A stretch of 13,977 bases of DNA from an uncultured Oscillospiraceae bacterium (GTDB taxonomy: Bacteria > Bacillota > Clostridia > Oscillospirales > Acutalibacteraceae): the NCBI GenBank assembly GCA_902478455.1, contig CABSLJ010000058.1, positions 1 through 13,977 on the forward strand, in the 5' to 3' direction. The translations under genes were made by a program, and so were the position numbers. Below the pieces are notes generated by a model that made no database searches, was not told the DNA's origin, and saw nothing but the letters and a program-made list of their open reading frames with translations. Of this stretch, positions 1 to 5,952 are shown piece by piece (within the stretch, counting starts at the first letter, position 1; every line of letters starts with the position of its first letter).

Positions 1-1001
1 TCGTAGAATTCATCGACCGCTTCGAAGAAAGCGTCGATATTTTCCCAGCTGCTCAGCGGCGGGATATCGCAGCCGGAGGAAATGACAAAATTGGGATACT
101 CGGCGCAGCAGGCGGACATAATGCGTTTGGTTTCCGCCTTGATCGACTCCGGCGTACCGTTGCGGAACTGACCGGCCGGGTCGACATTTCCCATGACGAC
201 GATATCCTTCGGGATATGGGAGAGCATTTCCTTCATATCGATGGAATTTCCGAAATGATACACCGAGGAGCCGGTCCGCAGGATGGAATCGATCATCTGG
301 ATGGTGTTGTCCCCACAATTGTGGTAGACCACGAGGAAATCCTCATCCTGCACGGCATCCACGATTTCCTTGACATAGGGCTCGGAAAATTCCTCCGCCA
401 TGTCGGGAGAAAGCAAACCTGTCAGCGGTTCGGCCATCACGATGCCGGCCGCCCCCACCTTCTTGTAGGCCTTGATGTAATCAATCAGGAAGGCGGTCGC
501 CTTTTTCATGGTGGTGTGCACCATCTCCGGCTCGGTGTAGCAGTTGATGAGCGCCTCGGTGACGTCCATCAGCCTGCCGGACAAGGAAAACGGACCGATG
601 ACGCCCGCAAAGACCGGCTTTTCGGTAATCAGCTTGCAGGCCTTCTCAATCGCCTCGATGTATTTGCCCGTGCGCCCCGCGCCAACCTCCGGCACCTTGA
701 GCGCCTCAGCGTCTTCCAGACTGGTCACGATAGACCCCACCACTGTGGGAACCTCATCGTCGGACACCTTGATAGCGGAGCCAAAGGCCTCCGCCTCCAC
801 CGAAAGGTCCATCATGCTTACCGAAGCCGCCGAATCCACACGGTCGGCAATCAGCTTCATGCCTTTCGCCTGGAGGTCGCTGTCGTTTATCAGCTCTTTT
901 ACGCTGATACCCATCAAACTGATGGAAGGAAAGGAGAGCACCGGCATCGCCTTTTTGCGCGGCGCTGCTTTGAGTTCTTCCAGCCAAAGATTCGCCTTCA
1001 T
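1..1001 (-). CDS. Corrinoid methyltransferase of the uroporphyrinogen decarboxylase (MtaA/CmuA) family, 3'-truncated by window edge
   Basis: 333 residues are visible from an ATG at 999-1001 with no stop before the edge; the family is about 340 aa, so only the last few residues are missing. The start is supported by AAAGGAGA nine bases upstream. Family hallmarks: GPFSLSGRLMD (about 136-146); YHNCGDNT giving an H227-x-C229 pair; GNVDPAG (271-277); and SSGCDIPP with C311. An H-x-C plus a distal Cys is the zinc site that MtaA/MtbA/CmuA proteins use to activate a thiol methyl acceptor; true heme-pathway UroD lacks it. By family knowledge it moves a methyl group between a corrinoid protein and a thiol such as coenzyme M or another acceptor in the cytoplasm. 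The actual substrate cannot be read from sequence, and no corrinoid-binding protein gene lies within the window. A methylcobamide-dependent enzyme is much more likely than a heme enzyme. Confidence 0.85.
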   Translation of the reverse strand, partial: MKANLWLEELKAAPRKKAMPVLSFPSISLMGISVKELINDSDLQAKGMKLIADRVDSAASVSMMDLSVEAEAFGSAIKVSDDEVPTVVGSIVTSLEDAEALKVPEVGAGRTGKYIEAIEKACKLITEKPVFAGVIGPFSLSGRLMDVTEALINCYTEPEMVHTTMKKATAFLIDYIKAYKKVGAAGIVMAEPLTGLLSPDMAEEFSEPYVKEIVDAVQDEDFLVVYHNCGDNTIQMIDSILRTGSSVYHFGNSIDMKEMLSHIPKDIVVMGNVDPAGQFRNGTPESIKAETKRIMSACCAEYPNFVISSGCDIPPLSSWENIDAFFEAVDEFY

Positions 1002-1037
1002 TTGTATCTATCTCCTTTGTTTGGATTATCTGTCTTT

Positions 1038-1043
1038 AGTATA
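1038..1043 (-). promoter_or_regulatory. Possible -10 box for the corrinoid methyltransferase gene
   Basis: TATACT on the minus strand, about 37 bases upstream of the ATG at 1001. No good -35 lies 16-18 bases upstream (a TTGAAA is only 10 bases away), so this is a weak call. Confidence 0.35.
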
Positions 1044-1057
1044 CCGGAAGACCTTTC

Positions 1058-1094
1058 AAAAAAGATAGAATTATCTTGCGATTTTTGGCAAGAT
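1058..1094 (-). terminator. Weak terminator-like hairpin after the DUF3795 gene
   Basis: On the minus strand ATCTTGC (1088-1094) pairs with GCAAGAT across an 8-base loop. A run of six T follows at 1058-1063, but about 9 bases beyond the stem, so it is not canonical. It sits just after the stop codon of the DUF3795 gene. Confidence 0.35.
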
Positions 1095-1114
1095 GTTGTT
1101 GGAGTTGGATATGT

Positions 1115-1498
1115 TCATTTTGTTCTTCTAAGTAATTGTAAAACCGCATCTTCATTTACCAAGTCATAATCTCCAATAACACCTGTTCTATGGTAAATTA
1201 CTCCTAACTTTTTGTTTTCCTCTATGAAACGGATAAAAGCATCGATACCATCCTCTTTTATGCATTTGACAAATGCTCTCATTTTAATTTTGTTGGGAGC
1301 AAGCATATCCTTTCCACAAGGGGATTCCTCGCATTCCCAACACCCATTGATTCCTTTTTCAGTGCAACAGGTATATTGATAACACCCCTGTGGTGATAAT
1401 CTCTTTCCACAGTGATTTTCAGATTTACAGCTGCACTCCTCATTTGAATTACATAAATCACATAGCAAGCCACAATAAGCTATTGATTTTTCGTTCAT
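1115..1498 (-). CDS. DUF3795 family cysteine-rich protein
   Basis: 127 aa. The start ATG at 1496-1498 follows a GGGAGG box at a normal distance. The N-terminal half carries 12 of the 13 cysteines in pairs and triplets: YCGLLCDLC (8-16), then CSC, a CC pair near residue 45, and CWEC (about 54-57). The C-terminal half is a plain helical segment rich in Lys and Glu. The opening YCGxxCxxC is the signature of DUF3795, a small family of unknown function. The cysteine spacing suggests metal binding, zinc or an iron-sulfur cluster, but this is inference. There is no signal peptide, so it is probably cytoplasmic. The gene is visibly AT-richer than the flanking DNA, as is tam upstream, which may mean that both were acquired. 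Confidence 0.8.
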   Translation of the reverse strand: MNEKSIAYCGLLCDLCNSNEECSCKSENHCGKRLSPQGCYQYTCCTEKGINGCWECEESPCGKDMLAPNKIKMRAFVKCIKEDGIDAFIRFIEENKKLGVIYHRTGVIGDYDLVNEDAVLQLLRRTK

Positions 1499-1534
1499 AC
1501 ACCACCCTCCCGTTTCGTAATAACTTTTATTTAT

Positions 1535-1562
1535 ATTTTATCACATAGGGTAAAAAAGTCGA
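1535..1562 (-). promoter_or_regulatory. Probable promoter of the DUF3795 gene
   Basis: Minus strand: -35 TCGACT at 1557-1562, 16-base spacer, extended -10 TGA-TAAAAT at 1535-1540, about 37 bases before the ATG. The -35 is four of six to consensus and the -10 five of six. Confidence 0.45.
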
Positions 1563-1745
1563 CTTTGGCTGGGATGGCTGGATTCGCAAGCCGCACACTT
1601 CACAACAGCCCACCGGGCTACTGTGACTCGCCAGAAAGCGAGCCGTGCTGTTCTCACCTCAGTCCTCCAACATTCAAATGGAAAGCCCGCCGCGCTTCCC
1701 GCAAAAGGTCGGCAGCGCCGCACAGGCGTTGTCAAAAGAGGTTAC
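1560..1745. repeat. GC-rich non-coding patch, possible short interspersed repeat
   Basis: About 185 bases between tam and the DUF3795 gene are clearly GC-richer than the genes on either side. The patch starts at the tRNA-Gln-like fragment and contains small hairpins such as GCCC-acc-GGGC (1610-1620) and CTCGC-cagaaa-GCGAG. Short open frames run through it on both strands but none has a ribosome binding site or a recognisable product. Only one copy is visible here, so its status as a repeat is a guess based on composition and abrupt borders. Confidence 0.3.
1566..1586 (-). other. tRNA-Gln 3'-end-like fragment
   Basis: Read on the minus strand these 21 bases give CGAATCCAGC, then CATCCCA, G, CCA. 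This is half a T loop, the 3' T-stem strand, a 3' acceptor strand, a discriminator G and CCA, matching the 3' end of a typical clostridial tRNA-Gln (5' end TGGGATG). The match stops in the T loop; no D arm or anticodon arm follows. It could be an attachment-site scar left by an integrated element, the end of a dispersed repeat, or chance. The assignment to tRNA-Gln is from recalled family sequence and was not searched. Confidence 0.4.
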
Positions 1746-1762
1746 AAATCGAAAATTTCCGA

Positions 1763-2536
1763 TTATCTGGTTTTGAATGCTGTAAAAAATAATCTTGGAA
1801 AGCGAAAAATGATATTTCCGTTTTCCTGTAAAGGATATATTTTTATTATCTCCGCAAGAATATCCTCTTCAAACAATCCCTTATCGTCATCGGACAGCTG
1901 TTCAAGGTACGGACGCAATCCTGTACCTTTGTACCATTCCAGAATGCTTTGATAAGACGGCATCTCGTGAAAGTAGGTTGTTTCCCACATTCTGAAAGAG
2001 CCCGACACTTCAGACAAAACATCAAAATATTCCTCATCGCTGAGTTCGTTGTACTGCCGCGGGGAAGTTATTTTTTGGGACCATTTTTCGGATAGCGCAA
2101 TATTTTTCATGAGCGCGTGCATTGGGTGCTTCTTCTGCGCCGGAATCTGCACAGCAAGTACTCCGCCGTCGTTCAAAAGGCCCATCATTTCTTTCAAAAG
2201 TTTTCTATGATTCGGTATCCATTGAATACAGGCATTTGAGAACACAATATCATAGCGTTCGTCCATTTTTCCAAGGTCATGCTCTGCGTCAAGCTTTATA
2301 AACTGAATCGACGGATGTGCATTTCTTGCAAATGCAAGCATATCGTCAGAACTGTCGACGCCGATAATCTCAGCCTCAGGAAATCTCTCCGCAAGAACCG
2401 CCGTGCTGTTGCCTATACCGCACCCTATATCAATTATTCTTTGCGGTTTTGCTTCTATTGCCTTCACAAGATCTACCGCAGGGAGCGTTCGGTTTTTCTC
2501 AAATTTACTGTATAATTCTGCATTCCAGTCTGACAT
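1763..2536 (-). CDS. tam: Trans-aconitate 2-methyltransferase (SAM-dependent)
   Basis: 257 aa, close to E. coli Tam (252 aa). It methylates trans-aconitate, a by-product that inhibits the citric acid cycle enzyme aconitase, using S-adenosylmethionine in the cytoplasm. The match to Tam runs end to end: start MSDWN, SAM motif I DIGCGIGNST (36-45), acidic residue after strand 2 in GVDSS (D61), FSNACIQW, GVLAVQIP, TTYFHEMPS, GLRPYLEQL, and the C-terminal YPLQENG...FPRLF, which is diagnostic. The ATG at 2534-2536 is chosen because GGAGG lies eight bases upstream and the homologous start matches; the open frame continues upstream through the tRNA terminator but that part is not coding. The gene is AT-richer than its neighbours. 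No good promoter is obvious between it and the tRNA terminator. Confidence 0.92.
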   Translation of the reverse strand: MSDWNAELYSKFEKNRTLPAVDLVKAIEAKPQRIIDIGCGIGNSTAVLAERFPEAEIIGVDSSDDMLAFARNAHPSIQFIKLDAEHDLGKMDERYDIVFSNACIQWIPNHRKLLKEMMGLLNDGGVLAVQIPAQKKHPMHALMKNIALSEKWSQKITSPRQYNELSDEEYFDVLSEVSGSFRMWETTYFHEMPSYQSILEWYKGTGLRPYLEQLSDDDKGLFEEDILAEIIKIYPLQENGNIIFRFPRLFFTAFKTR

Positions 2537-2600
2537 TGCTTTTATCCTCCATAGATTCCGTTTTATCAGGATGAACGCCACATAAATATGAAATTCGGGG

Positions 2601-2651
2601 TAAGAAAAACACGATAGCCTTAGTACCAGTGGTATCAAAACTATCGTGTTT
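2601..2651 (-). terminator. Rho-independent terminator of the tRNA-Leu gene
   Basis: Four bases after the CCA end, AAACACGATAG (2641-2651) pairs with CTATCGTGTTT, and the T run TTTTTCTT continues to 2603. The 23-base loop contains a second small stem (TACC-act-GGTA). It should stop tRNA transcription before tam. Confidence 0.85.
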
Positions 2652-2654
2652 ATT

Positions 2655-2974
2655 TGGTGCCGCTGACCGGGATCGAACCGGTACGGTGTTGCCACCGAGG
2701 GATTTTCTTCACCACTCCCGGTTACCCGGGCCACCCGCAACGGGTGTTGTAGTCCGGACTATGTCTTTGCCCTATCGGCCAAAAGGCCGACTTAGGCAGC
2801 TGCCGTATAGTCTCTACACCTTCCGGAAAAGCTTCCTCCGGCTTGGCTCGGCGTTGCCCTTTATTTTTTTGTGGGAGGGGTTTCACCGAATTTGACAGCA
2901 TTCACACGGCCGTTTCCGTCTCCGTGTGCTCTTTACCCAAAGTCCCTTGCGTCTGCCTGTTCCGCCACAGCGGC
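2655..2974 (-). tRNA. tRNA-Leu(UAA), interrupted by a group I intron
   Basis: The 5' exon is 2940-2974 (35 nt) and the 3' exon 2655-2706 (52 nt, CCA encoded). Joined they give an 87-nt class II tRNA. Acceptor GCCGCTG pairs with CAGCGGC, discriminator A. A D-arm GCGG...AGGC with GACGC follows. The anticodon stem is AGGGA/TCCCT around a perfect 7-base loop CTTAAAA, so the anticodon is TAA. The long variable arm CGGTG-gcaa-CACCG is typical of leucine tRNA, and the T arm is ACCGG-TTCGATC-CCGGT. Without removing the intron neither anticodon stem nor loop can form, so the gene is functional only if the intron splices. It decodes UUA and UUG. It has its own promoter and terminator. Confidence 0.95.
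2707..2939 (-). ncRNA. Group I self-splicing-type intron in tRNA-Leu(UAA), 233 nt
   Basis: Inserted between U34 and A35 of the anticodon, the same site as the cyanobacterial and plastid tRNA-Leu(UAA) intron. The exon ends in U and the intron in G, as required. Helices found by hand (RNA sense): P1 exon CUU with intron GAG, giving the U.G splice-site wobble; P2 CACACGG/CCGUGUG; P3 GCUGUC/GGCAGC; P4 UUCGGUG/CGCCGAG; P6 CCGGA/UCCGG; P7 GACUAU/AUAGUC, the guanosine-binding helix; P8 UCGGCC-UUUU-GGCCGA; P9 ACCCG-uug-CGGGU; and CCCGG-guaa-CCGGG with a GNRA loop. The Q element (about 2835-2862, CCGAGCCAAGCCG), R element (about 2798-2820, GUGUAGAGACUAUACGG) and S element (2756-2772, GGGCAAAGACAUAGUCC) closely resemble those of the Anabaena tRNA-Leu intron. 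There is no room for a homing endonuclease gene. The exact 5' boundary within three T residues is inferred from the 7-base anticodon loop. Confidence 0.93.
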
Positions 2975-3029
2975 CTGTGATCAGAAAGCCCCCGCACCGG
3001 ACCAAAGCCGGAGGGGATCGACGACTGTT

Positions 3030-3058
3030 AGTATAGCACAGAGCGCCCGCAAAATCAA
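3030..3058 (-). promoter_or_regulatory. Promoter of the tRNA-Leu gene
   Basis: Minus strand: -35 TTGATT at 3053-3058, a 17-base spacer, and -10 TATACT at 3030-3035. Transcription would begin near 3023, giving a leader of about 50 nt before the tRNA 5' end at 2974. Confidence 0.8.
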
Positions 3059-3102
3059 TCCTCAATCGCGGACGCGCCTTTGCTTTTCTCTTTTTTACCT
3101 AT

Positions 3103-3120
3103 GCCCGGCCGCGGCCGGGC
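3103..3120. repeat. Perfect 18-bp GC-only palindrome after the glucokinase gene
   Basis: GCCCGGCCGCGGCCGGGC reads identically on both strands. It lies 17 bases beyond the glucokinase stop. On the glucokinase strand no T run follows, so it is not a canonical terminator, though an RNA hairpin could still protect the 3' end. A competing small stem GGGC-tttta-GCCC overlaps it. Confidence 0.6.
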
Positions 3121-3137
3121 TAAAAGCCCTTTGCTAT

Positions 3138-4103
3138 TTATTCATACAGCTTGCCGAGCAGCGCCGCGCCGATGATGCCGGCGTCGTTCCCCAGCTCCGC
3201 CCGGCAGATTTTGGTCTGCTTCTGGGCGTACTTGCTGTAACGGTCGCGCTCGATGTAGGACCGCAGGGGGCGCAGAAGGGTCTCCCCCTCCTTGCTGATG
3301 CCGCCGCCCAGGCAGATGACGTCCGGCTGGAAGATGTTGATGGCGTTGACCAGGCCGCAGGCGAGGTAATCGATGTAGCGGTCGACCACCGACTTGCCGG
3401 CCGGGTCGCCGGCGCGCATCGCGTCAAACGAGGTGCGGCCGTTGACGTTGTTGATGTTGCCCTCCGCCAGCTTCCACATGACTGAATCGGGATTGCTCTG
3501 CTCGCGCAGCATCTCCTCTTTGGTCAAGGCAATCAGCCCCGTAGCGGAGGCGTAGGCCTCCCAGCAGCCGCGCCGGCCGCAGGTGCACTCCCGGCCGCCG
3601 ACTACGATGACCGTATGTCCCATCTCCGCGCCCGCAAAGTTGGAGCCGCTGTAGATTTTGCCGTCGATGATGATGCCGCTGCCCACGCCGGTGCCGAGCG
3701 TTACGACGATGGCGTTCTGCGAGCCCCGCGCCGCTCCGGCGAGGAATTCCCCGTATGCGGCGGCGTTGGCGTCGTTCTCCACGATGACCGGAAGCGGCAG
3801 ACGCTCTTTCATCATCTCCACAATCGCCCAGTGATGATAGCGCAGGTTGTTGGCGTATTCCACGACGCCGGTATCCCGGTTGACCGTCCCCGGCGTGCCG
3901 ATGCCGAGCCAGGCGATCTCCTCCAGAGACACTCCGGCCAGCTCCAGCGCCTCTTTGGCCACGCGGGCCATGTCGTCGCACATCGAGTCCTCCGGACGCG
4001 GCACATTGGTTTTGGTCTGTGCTTTGGCGATAATGGCGTAATTCTCGTCCACCACGCCGGCGACGATATTGGTTCCCCCAAGATCAATGCCGAGATACTT
4101 CAT
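3138..4103 (-). CDS. glcK: ROK family glucokinase
   Basis: 321 aa, normal for the family. It should phosphorylate glucose to glucose-6-phosphate with ATP in the cytoplasm. Visible features: N-terminal phosphate loop IDLGGTN (6-12); GIGTPG (67-72); substrate-binding and catalytic END with D111 followed by ANAAAYGE; the ROK signature TLGTGVGSG (135-143); EMGH with H163; and the zinc motif CTCGRRGCWE (C173, C175, C180), which with H163 marks ROK kinases and repressors. There is no N-terminal helix-turn-helix, so this is a kinase and not a ROK repressor. The ATG at 4101-4103 has GGAGG eight bases upstream; a TTG further upstream in frame falls on the Shine-Dalgarno itself and is rejected. The gene is transcribed divergently from tcdA. 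Fructokinase or N-acetylhexosamine kinase activity is possible, since ROK specificity is hard to read from sequence. Confidence 0.92.
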   Translation of the reverse strand: MKYLGIDLGGTNIVAGVVDENYAIIAKAQTKTNVPRPEDSMCDDMARVAKEALELAGVSLEEIAWLGIGTPGTVNRDTGVVEYANNLRYHHWAIVEMMKERLPLPVIVENDANAAAYGEFLAGAARGSQNAIVVTLGTGVGSGIIIDGKIYSGSNFAGAEMGHTVIVVGGRECTCGRRGCWEAYASATGLIALTKEEMLREQSNPDSVMWKLAEGNINNVNGRTSFDAMRAGDPAGKSVVDRYIDYLACGLVNAINIFQPDVICLGGGISKEGETLLRPLRSYIERDRYSKYAQKQTKICRAELGNDAGIIGAALLGKLYE

Positions 4104-4126
4104 ACCATGAACCTCCAACCGACTGT

Positions 4127-4155
4127 TTGTTTCAAGTGCGGAGAAATGCTATAAT
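4127..4155 (+). promoter_or_regulatory. Promoter of tcdA
   Basis: Plus strand: -35 TTGTTT (4127-4132), a 17-base spacer, and a consensus extended -10, TGC-TATAAT, with the hexamer at 4150-4155. Transcription would start near 4162, leaving a leader of about 100 nt. A weaker minus-strand promoter for the glucokinase (TTGTGG, 17 bases, CATTAT) would overlap this site, so the two divergent promoters may compete. Confidence 0.75.
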
Positions 4156-4260
4156 GGATACGGTCCTCTTTCACCACAAGAAAGCTTCTCCCGGCGTTTT
4201 GGCCGGACTGCAAATTCTCCATGCTTATATTACCACAAAGAAAGGCCGGCGTGAATACCT

Positions 4261-4998
4261 ATGGAACATGAATTTTCAAGAACCGAGCTTCTGCTGGGCA
4301 GGCAGGCGCTTGATAAGCTTTCCGGCTGCAAGGTAGCCGTATTCGGTCTGGGCGGCGTGGGGTCCTATGCGGCTGAAGGCTTGGCTCGTTCGGGCATGGG
4401 TCGCTTTGTCCTGGTGGACAGCGACGTCGTCTCCCGCTCCAACATCAACCGGCAGCTGGTCGCCTATCAGGACACCATCGGCCGGTTAAAGGTCGACGTG
4501 ATGCGAGACCGCATTCTGGCGGTCAATCCGTCCGCACAGGTGGAAACGAAGCCTGTTTTTTATCTGCCCGGGGAGCACCAGGGACTGATCGACGGCTGCG
4601 ATTACGTGGTCGACGCCATAGACACCGTATCCGCCAAAATCGCCCTTGTGCTGGAAGCACAGGAAAAGGGCATTCCCATCATCAGCAGTATGGGGACGGG
4701 CAACAAGCTCGACCCCACCCGGTTTGAGACGGCCGATCTTTACGATACCTCGGTCTGTCCCCTCTGCCGGGTGATGCGCCGCGAGCTGCGTGCCAGAGGC
4801 GTCAAAAGACTCCAGGTGGTCTATTCCCGCGAGCAGCCTGTGGCCAGAGAGGAACCCGCCTTGAACGGAGCGTGTTCTTCAACCGCTCCGCGCAGACAGG
4901 TCCCCGGCAGCGTGGCGTTCGTGCCCTCGGTCGCGGGGATGATCCTGGCCGGCGAGGTTGTCAAGGCTCTTACCTTGGGCCTTAGACCGCAGGAATGA
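4261..4998 (+). CDS. tcdA: tRNA threonylcarbamoyladenosine dehydratase (TcdA/CsdL)
   Basis: 245 aa ThiF/MoeB/E1-like enzyme. It uses ATP to dehydrate t6A at tRNA position 37 to the cyclic ct6A form. Visible features: SRTELLLG (6-13); nucleotide-binding GLGGVGS (29-35); LVDSDVV with D53 contacting ATP; NINRQ (61-65) with the E1-type arginine; VDAIDTVSAK (117-126); SSMGTGNKLDP (142-152), typical of TcdA; and GSVAFVPSVAGMILAGEVV at the C-terminus. A CPLC pair (166-169) occurs before RVMRRELR; many TcdA proteins have CPLA here. The ATG at 4261 has only a poor AAAGG ribosome site about 18 bases upstream, and no better in-frame start exists. Its stop overlaps the next start in an ATGA, so the two genes are probably translated together. 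Confidence 0.94.
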   Translation: MEHEFSRTELLLGRQALDKLSGCKVAVFGLGGVGSYAAEGLARSGMGRFVLVDSDVVSRSNINRQLVAYQDTIGRLKVDVMRDRILAVNPSAQVETKPVFYLPGEHQGLIDGCDYVVDAIDTVSAKIALVLEAQEKGIPIISSMGTGNKLDPTRFETADLYDTSVCPLCRVMRRELRARGVKRLQVVYSREQPVAREEPALNGACSSTAPRRQVPGSVAFVPSVAGMILAGEVVKALTLGLRPQE

Positions 4999-5888
4999 CA
5001 TTCCCGCGTTATATGAAACCGATGTTTGAGAGCTGGAAGGATGAAGCGGCGATGAAAATCATAGACACCTATCCGGATTTTACCGCTCTGTTTCAGGAGA
5101 AAGCGGTTTGCCTGGAAAATTGGCGCAGCTACGCCAACGGTATATCTCCCAATCTTTCCGCGTTTCTTGAGCACGACGCCGCTCATTATGATTGGGAAGC
5201 GGATATCCTTCCCGTTGTCACAAATGCTTTACGGAAAAAGGACAAGCTTGCCCAGGCGCATAGCTCTTTTCAGGCAATTACGCAGCGTCTGCCGCAAAAA
5301 TCCCTTGCGGTATTTGGAGCGGAACCGGATGTGTCTATTCTGTTCTACCTGGGGCTATGCAATGGAGCCGGATGGGCTGTTTCTCTGGATGGAAAACCGG
5401 CCATTTTACTCGGAGCGGAAAAAATTGTCGAGTTAGGGTGGAGCGATCAACAAAAAATGGCCGGAGTGATCTGTCATGAATTGGGACATCTCTGGCATTA
5501 CAGCGCGCGGCGCTCTCCCGCAACGCCAAACGATCACAGGACACAGGCGTTGTGGCAGCTGTATGCGGAGGGAATGGCCATGCACTGCGAACAGCTGCTC
5601 TGTGGAGATATGGATTTCTACCATCAGTATGACGCCTCCTGGTTCAATTGGTGCCGCAGCAACCAGACACGCCTGTTTGGCGAATACAAGCGTCGGATCG
5701 ACGCGCAGGAAAGCGTACAACCCTTTTTCGGCGACTGGCATGAATTTGAGGGACATTCCGATGTTGGATATTACCTCGGCGCCGTGCTGATCAACAAATA
5801 CGCAGAAAAATTGTGTTTGCAGGAACTTGCCAATCTGGATTTGGAGGAAATCGATCAGGTCTTGACAGACATGGCGCAAGCACATTAG
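4995..5888 (+). CDS. Putative cytoplasmic zinc metalloprotease (HELGH...E)
   Basis: Up to 297 aa; family not named with certainty. The core is VICHELGHLWHY with HELGH at 161-165 (two zinc histidines and the catalytic Glu), followed 31 residues after the first His by LYAEGMAMHCEQ, whose E192 is a good third zinc ligand. This is the gluzincin pattern, loosely like DUF2268-type proteases. There is no signal peptide or membrane segment. The C-terminal part GHSDVGYYLGAVLINKY (253-269) resembles the substrate-site helix of such proteins. The first ATG (4995) overlaps the tcdA stop as ATGA, giving coupling. An internal ATG at residue 20 (MKIIDTYPDF), behind GGAAGG, looks more like a natural protein start and is a real alternative. 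The gene is less GC-rich than tcdA. Substrate unknown. Confidence 0.7.
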   Translation: MTFPRYMKPMFESWKDEAAMKIIDTYPDFTALFQEKAVCLENWRSYANGISPNLSAFLEHDAAHYDWEADILPVVTNALRKKDKLAQAHSSFQAITQRLPQKSLAVFGAEPDVSILFYLGLCNGAGWAVSLDGKPAILLGAEKIVELGWSDQQKMAGVICHELGHLWHYSARRSPATPNDHRTQALWQLYAEGMAMHCEQLLCGDMDFYHQYDASWFNWCRSNQTRLFGEYKRRIDAQESVQPFFGDWHEFEGHSDVGYYLGAVLINKYAEKLCLQELANLDLEEIDQVLTDMAQAH

Positions 5889-5914
5889 GGCAGAGAGAAT
5901 TCTCCCTGCCCTAA
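5885..5914. terminator. Inverted repeat at a convergent gene junction, probable terminator
   Basis: TTAGGGCAG pairs with CTGCCCTAA (9 bp), and the enclosed GAGAATTCTC can extend the stem. It includes the metalloprotease stop codon and lies before the convergent carboxypeptidase gene. T-rich stretches follow on the plus strand (TTTT and TTTTTT at 5931-5944) but not immediately, so termination efficiency is uncertain. Confidence 0.5.
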
Positions 5915-5952
5915 ATGTGAGAAATGTGATTTTCCGCCTTTTTTGCAATAGC

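Noticed and set aside
1..1001. Heme-pathway uroporphyrinogen decarboxylase
   Set aside because: The H-x-C plus distal Cys zinc motif is that of MtaA/CmuA methyltransferases and no heme genes are near.
216..1169. 317-residue open frame on the plus strand
   Set aside because: Antisense to the corrinoid methyltransferase; no ribosome site and no known motifs.
1565..1952. Plus-strand open frames across the tRNA-Gln-like fragment
   Set aside because: No ribosome site, Arg/Ser/Pro-rich composition typical of non-coding GC-rich DNA, and overlap with the tam 3' end.
2537..2740. N-terminal extension of Tam
   Set aside because: It would run through the tRNA terminator and 3' exon; homologous Tam proteins start at MSDWN and a GGAGG precedes that ATG.
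2629..2895. 88-residue plus-strand open frame containing RDRTGTVLPPR
   Set aside because: This is the familiar false protein produced by translating the complement of a tRNA T arm; the DNA is the tRNA-Leu gene and its intron.
3138..4103. ROK-type transcriptional repressor
   Set aside because: There is no N-terminal helix-turn-helix; the protein begins directly with the kinase phosphate loop.
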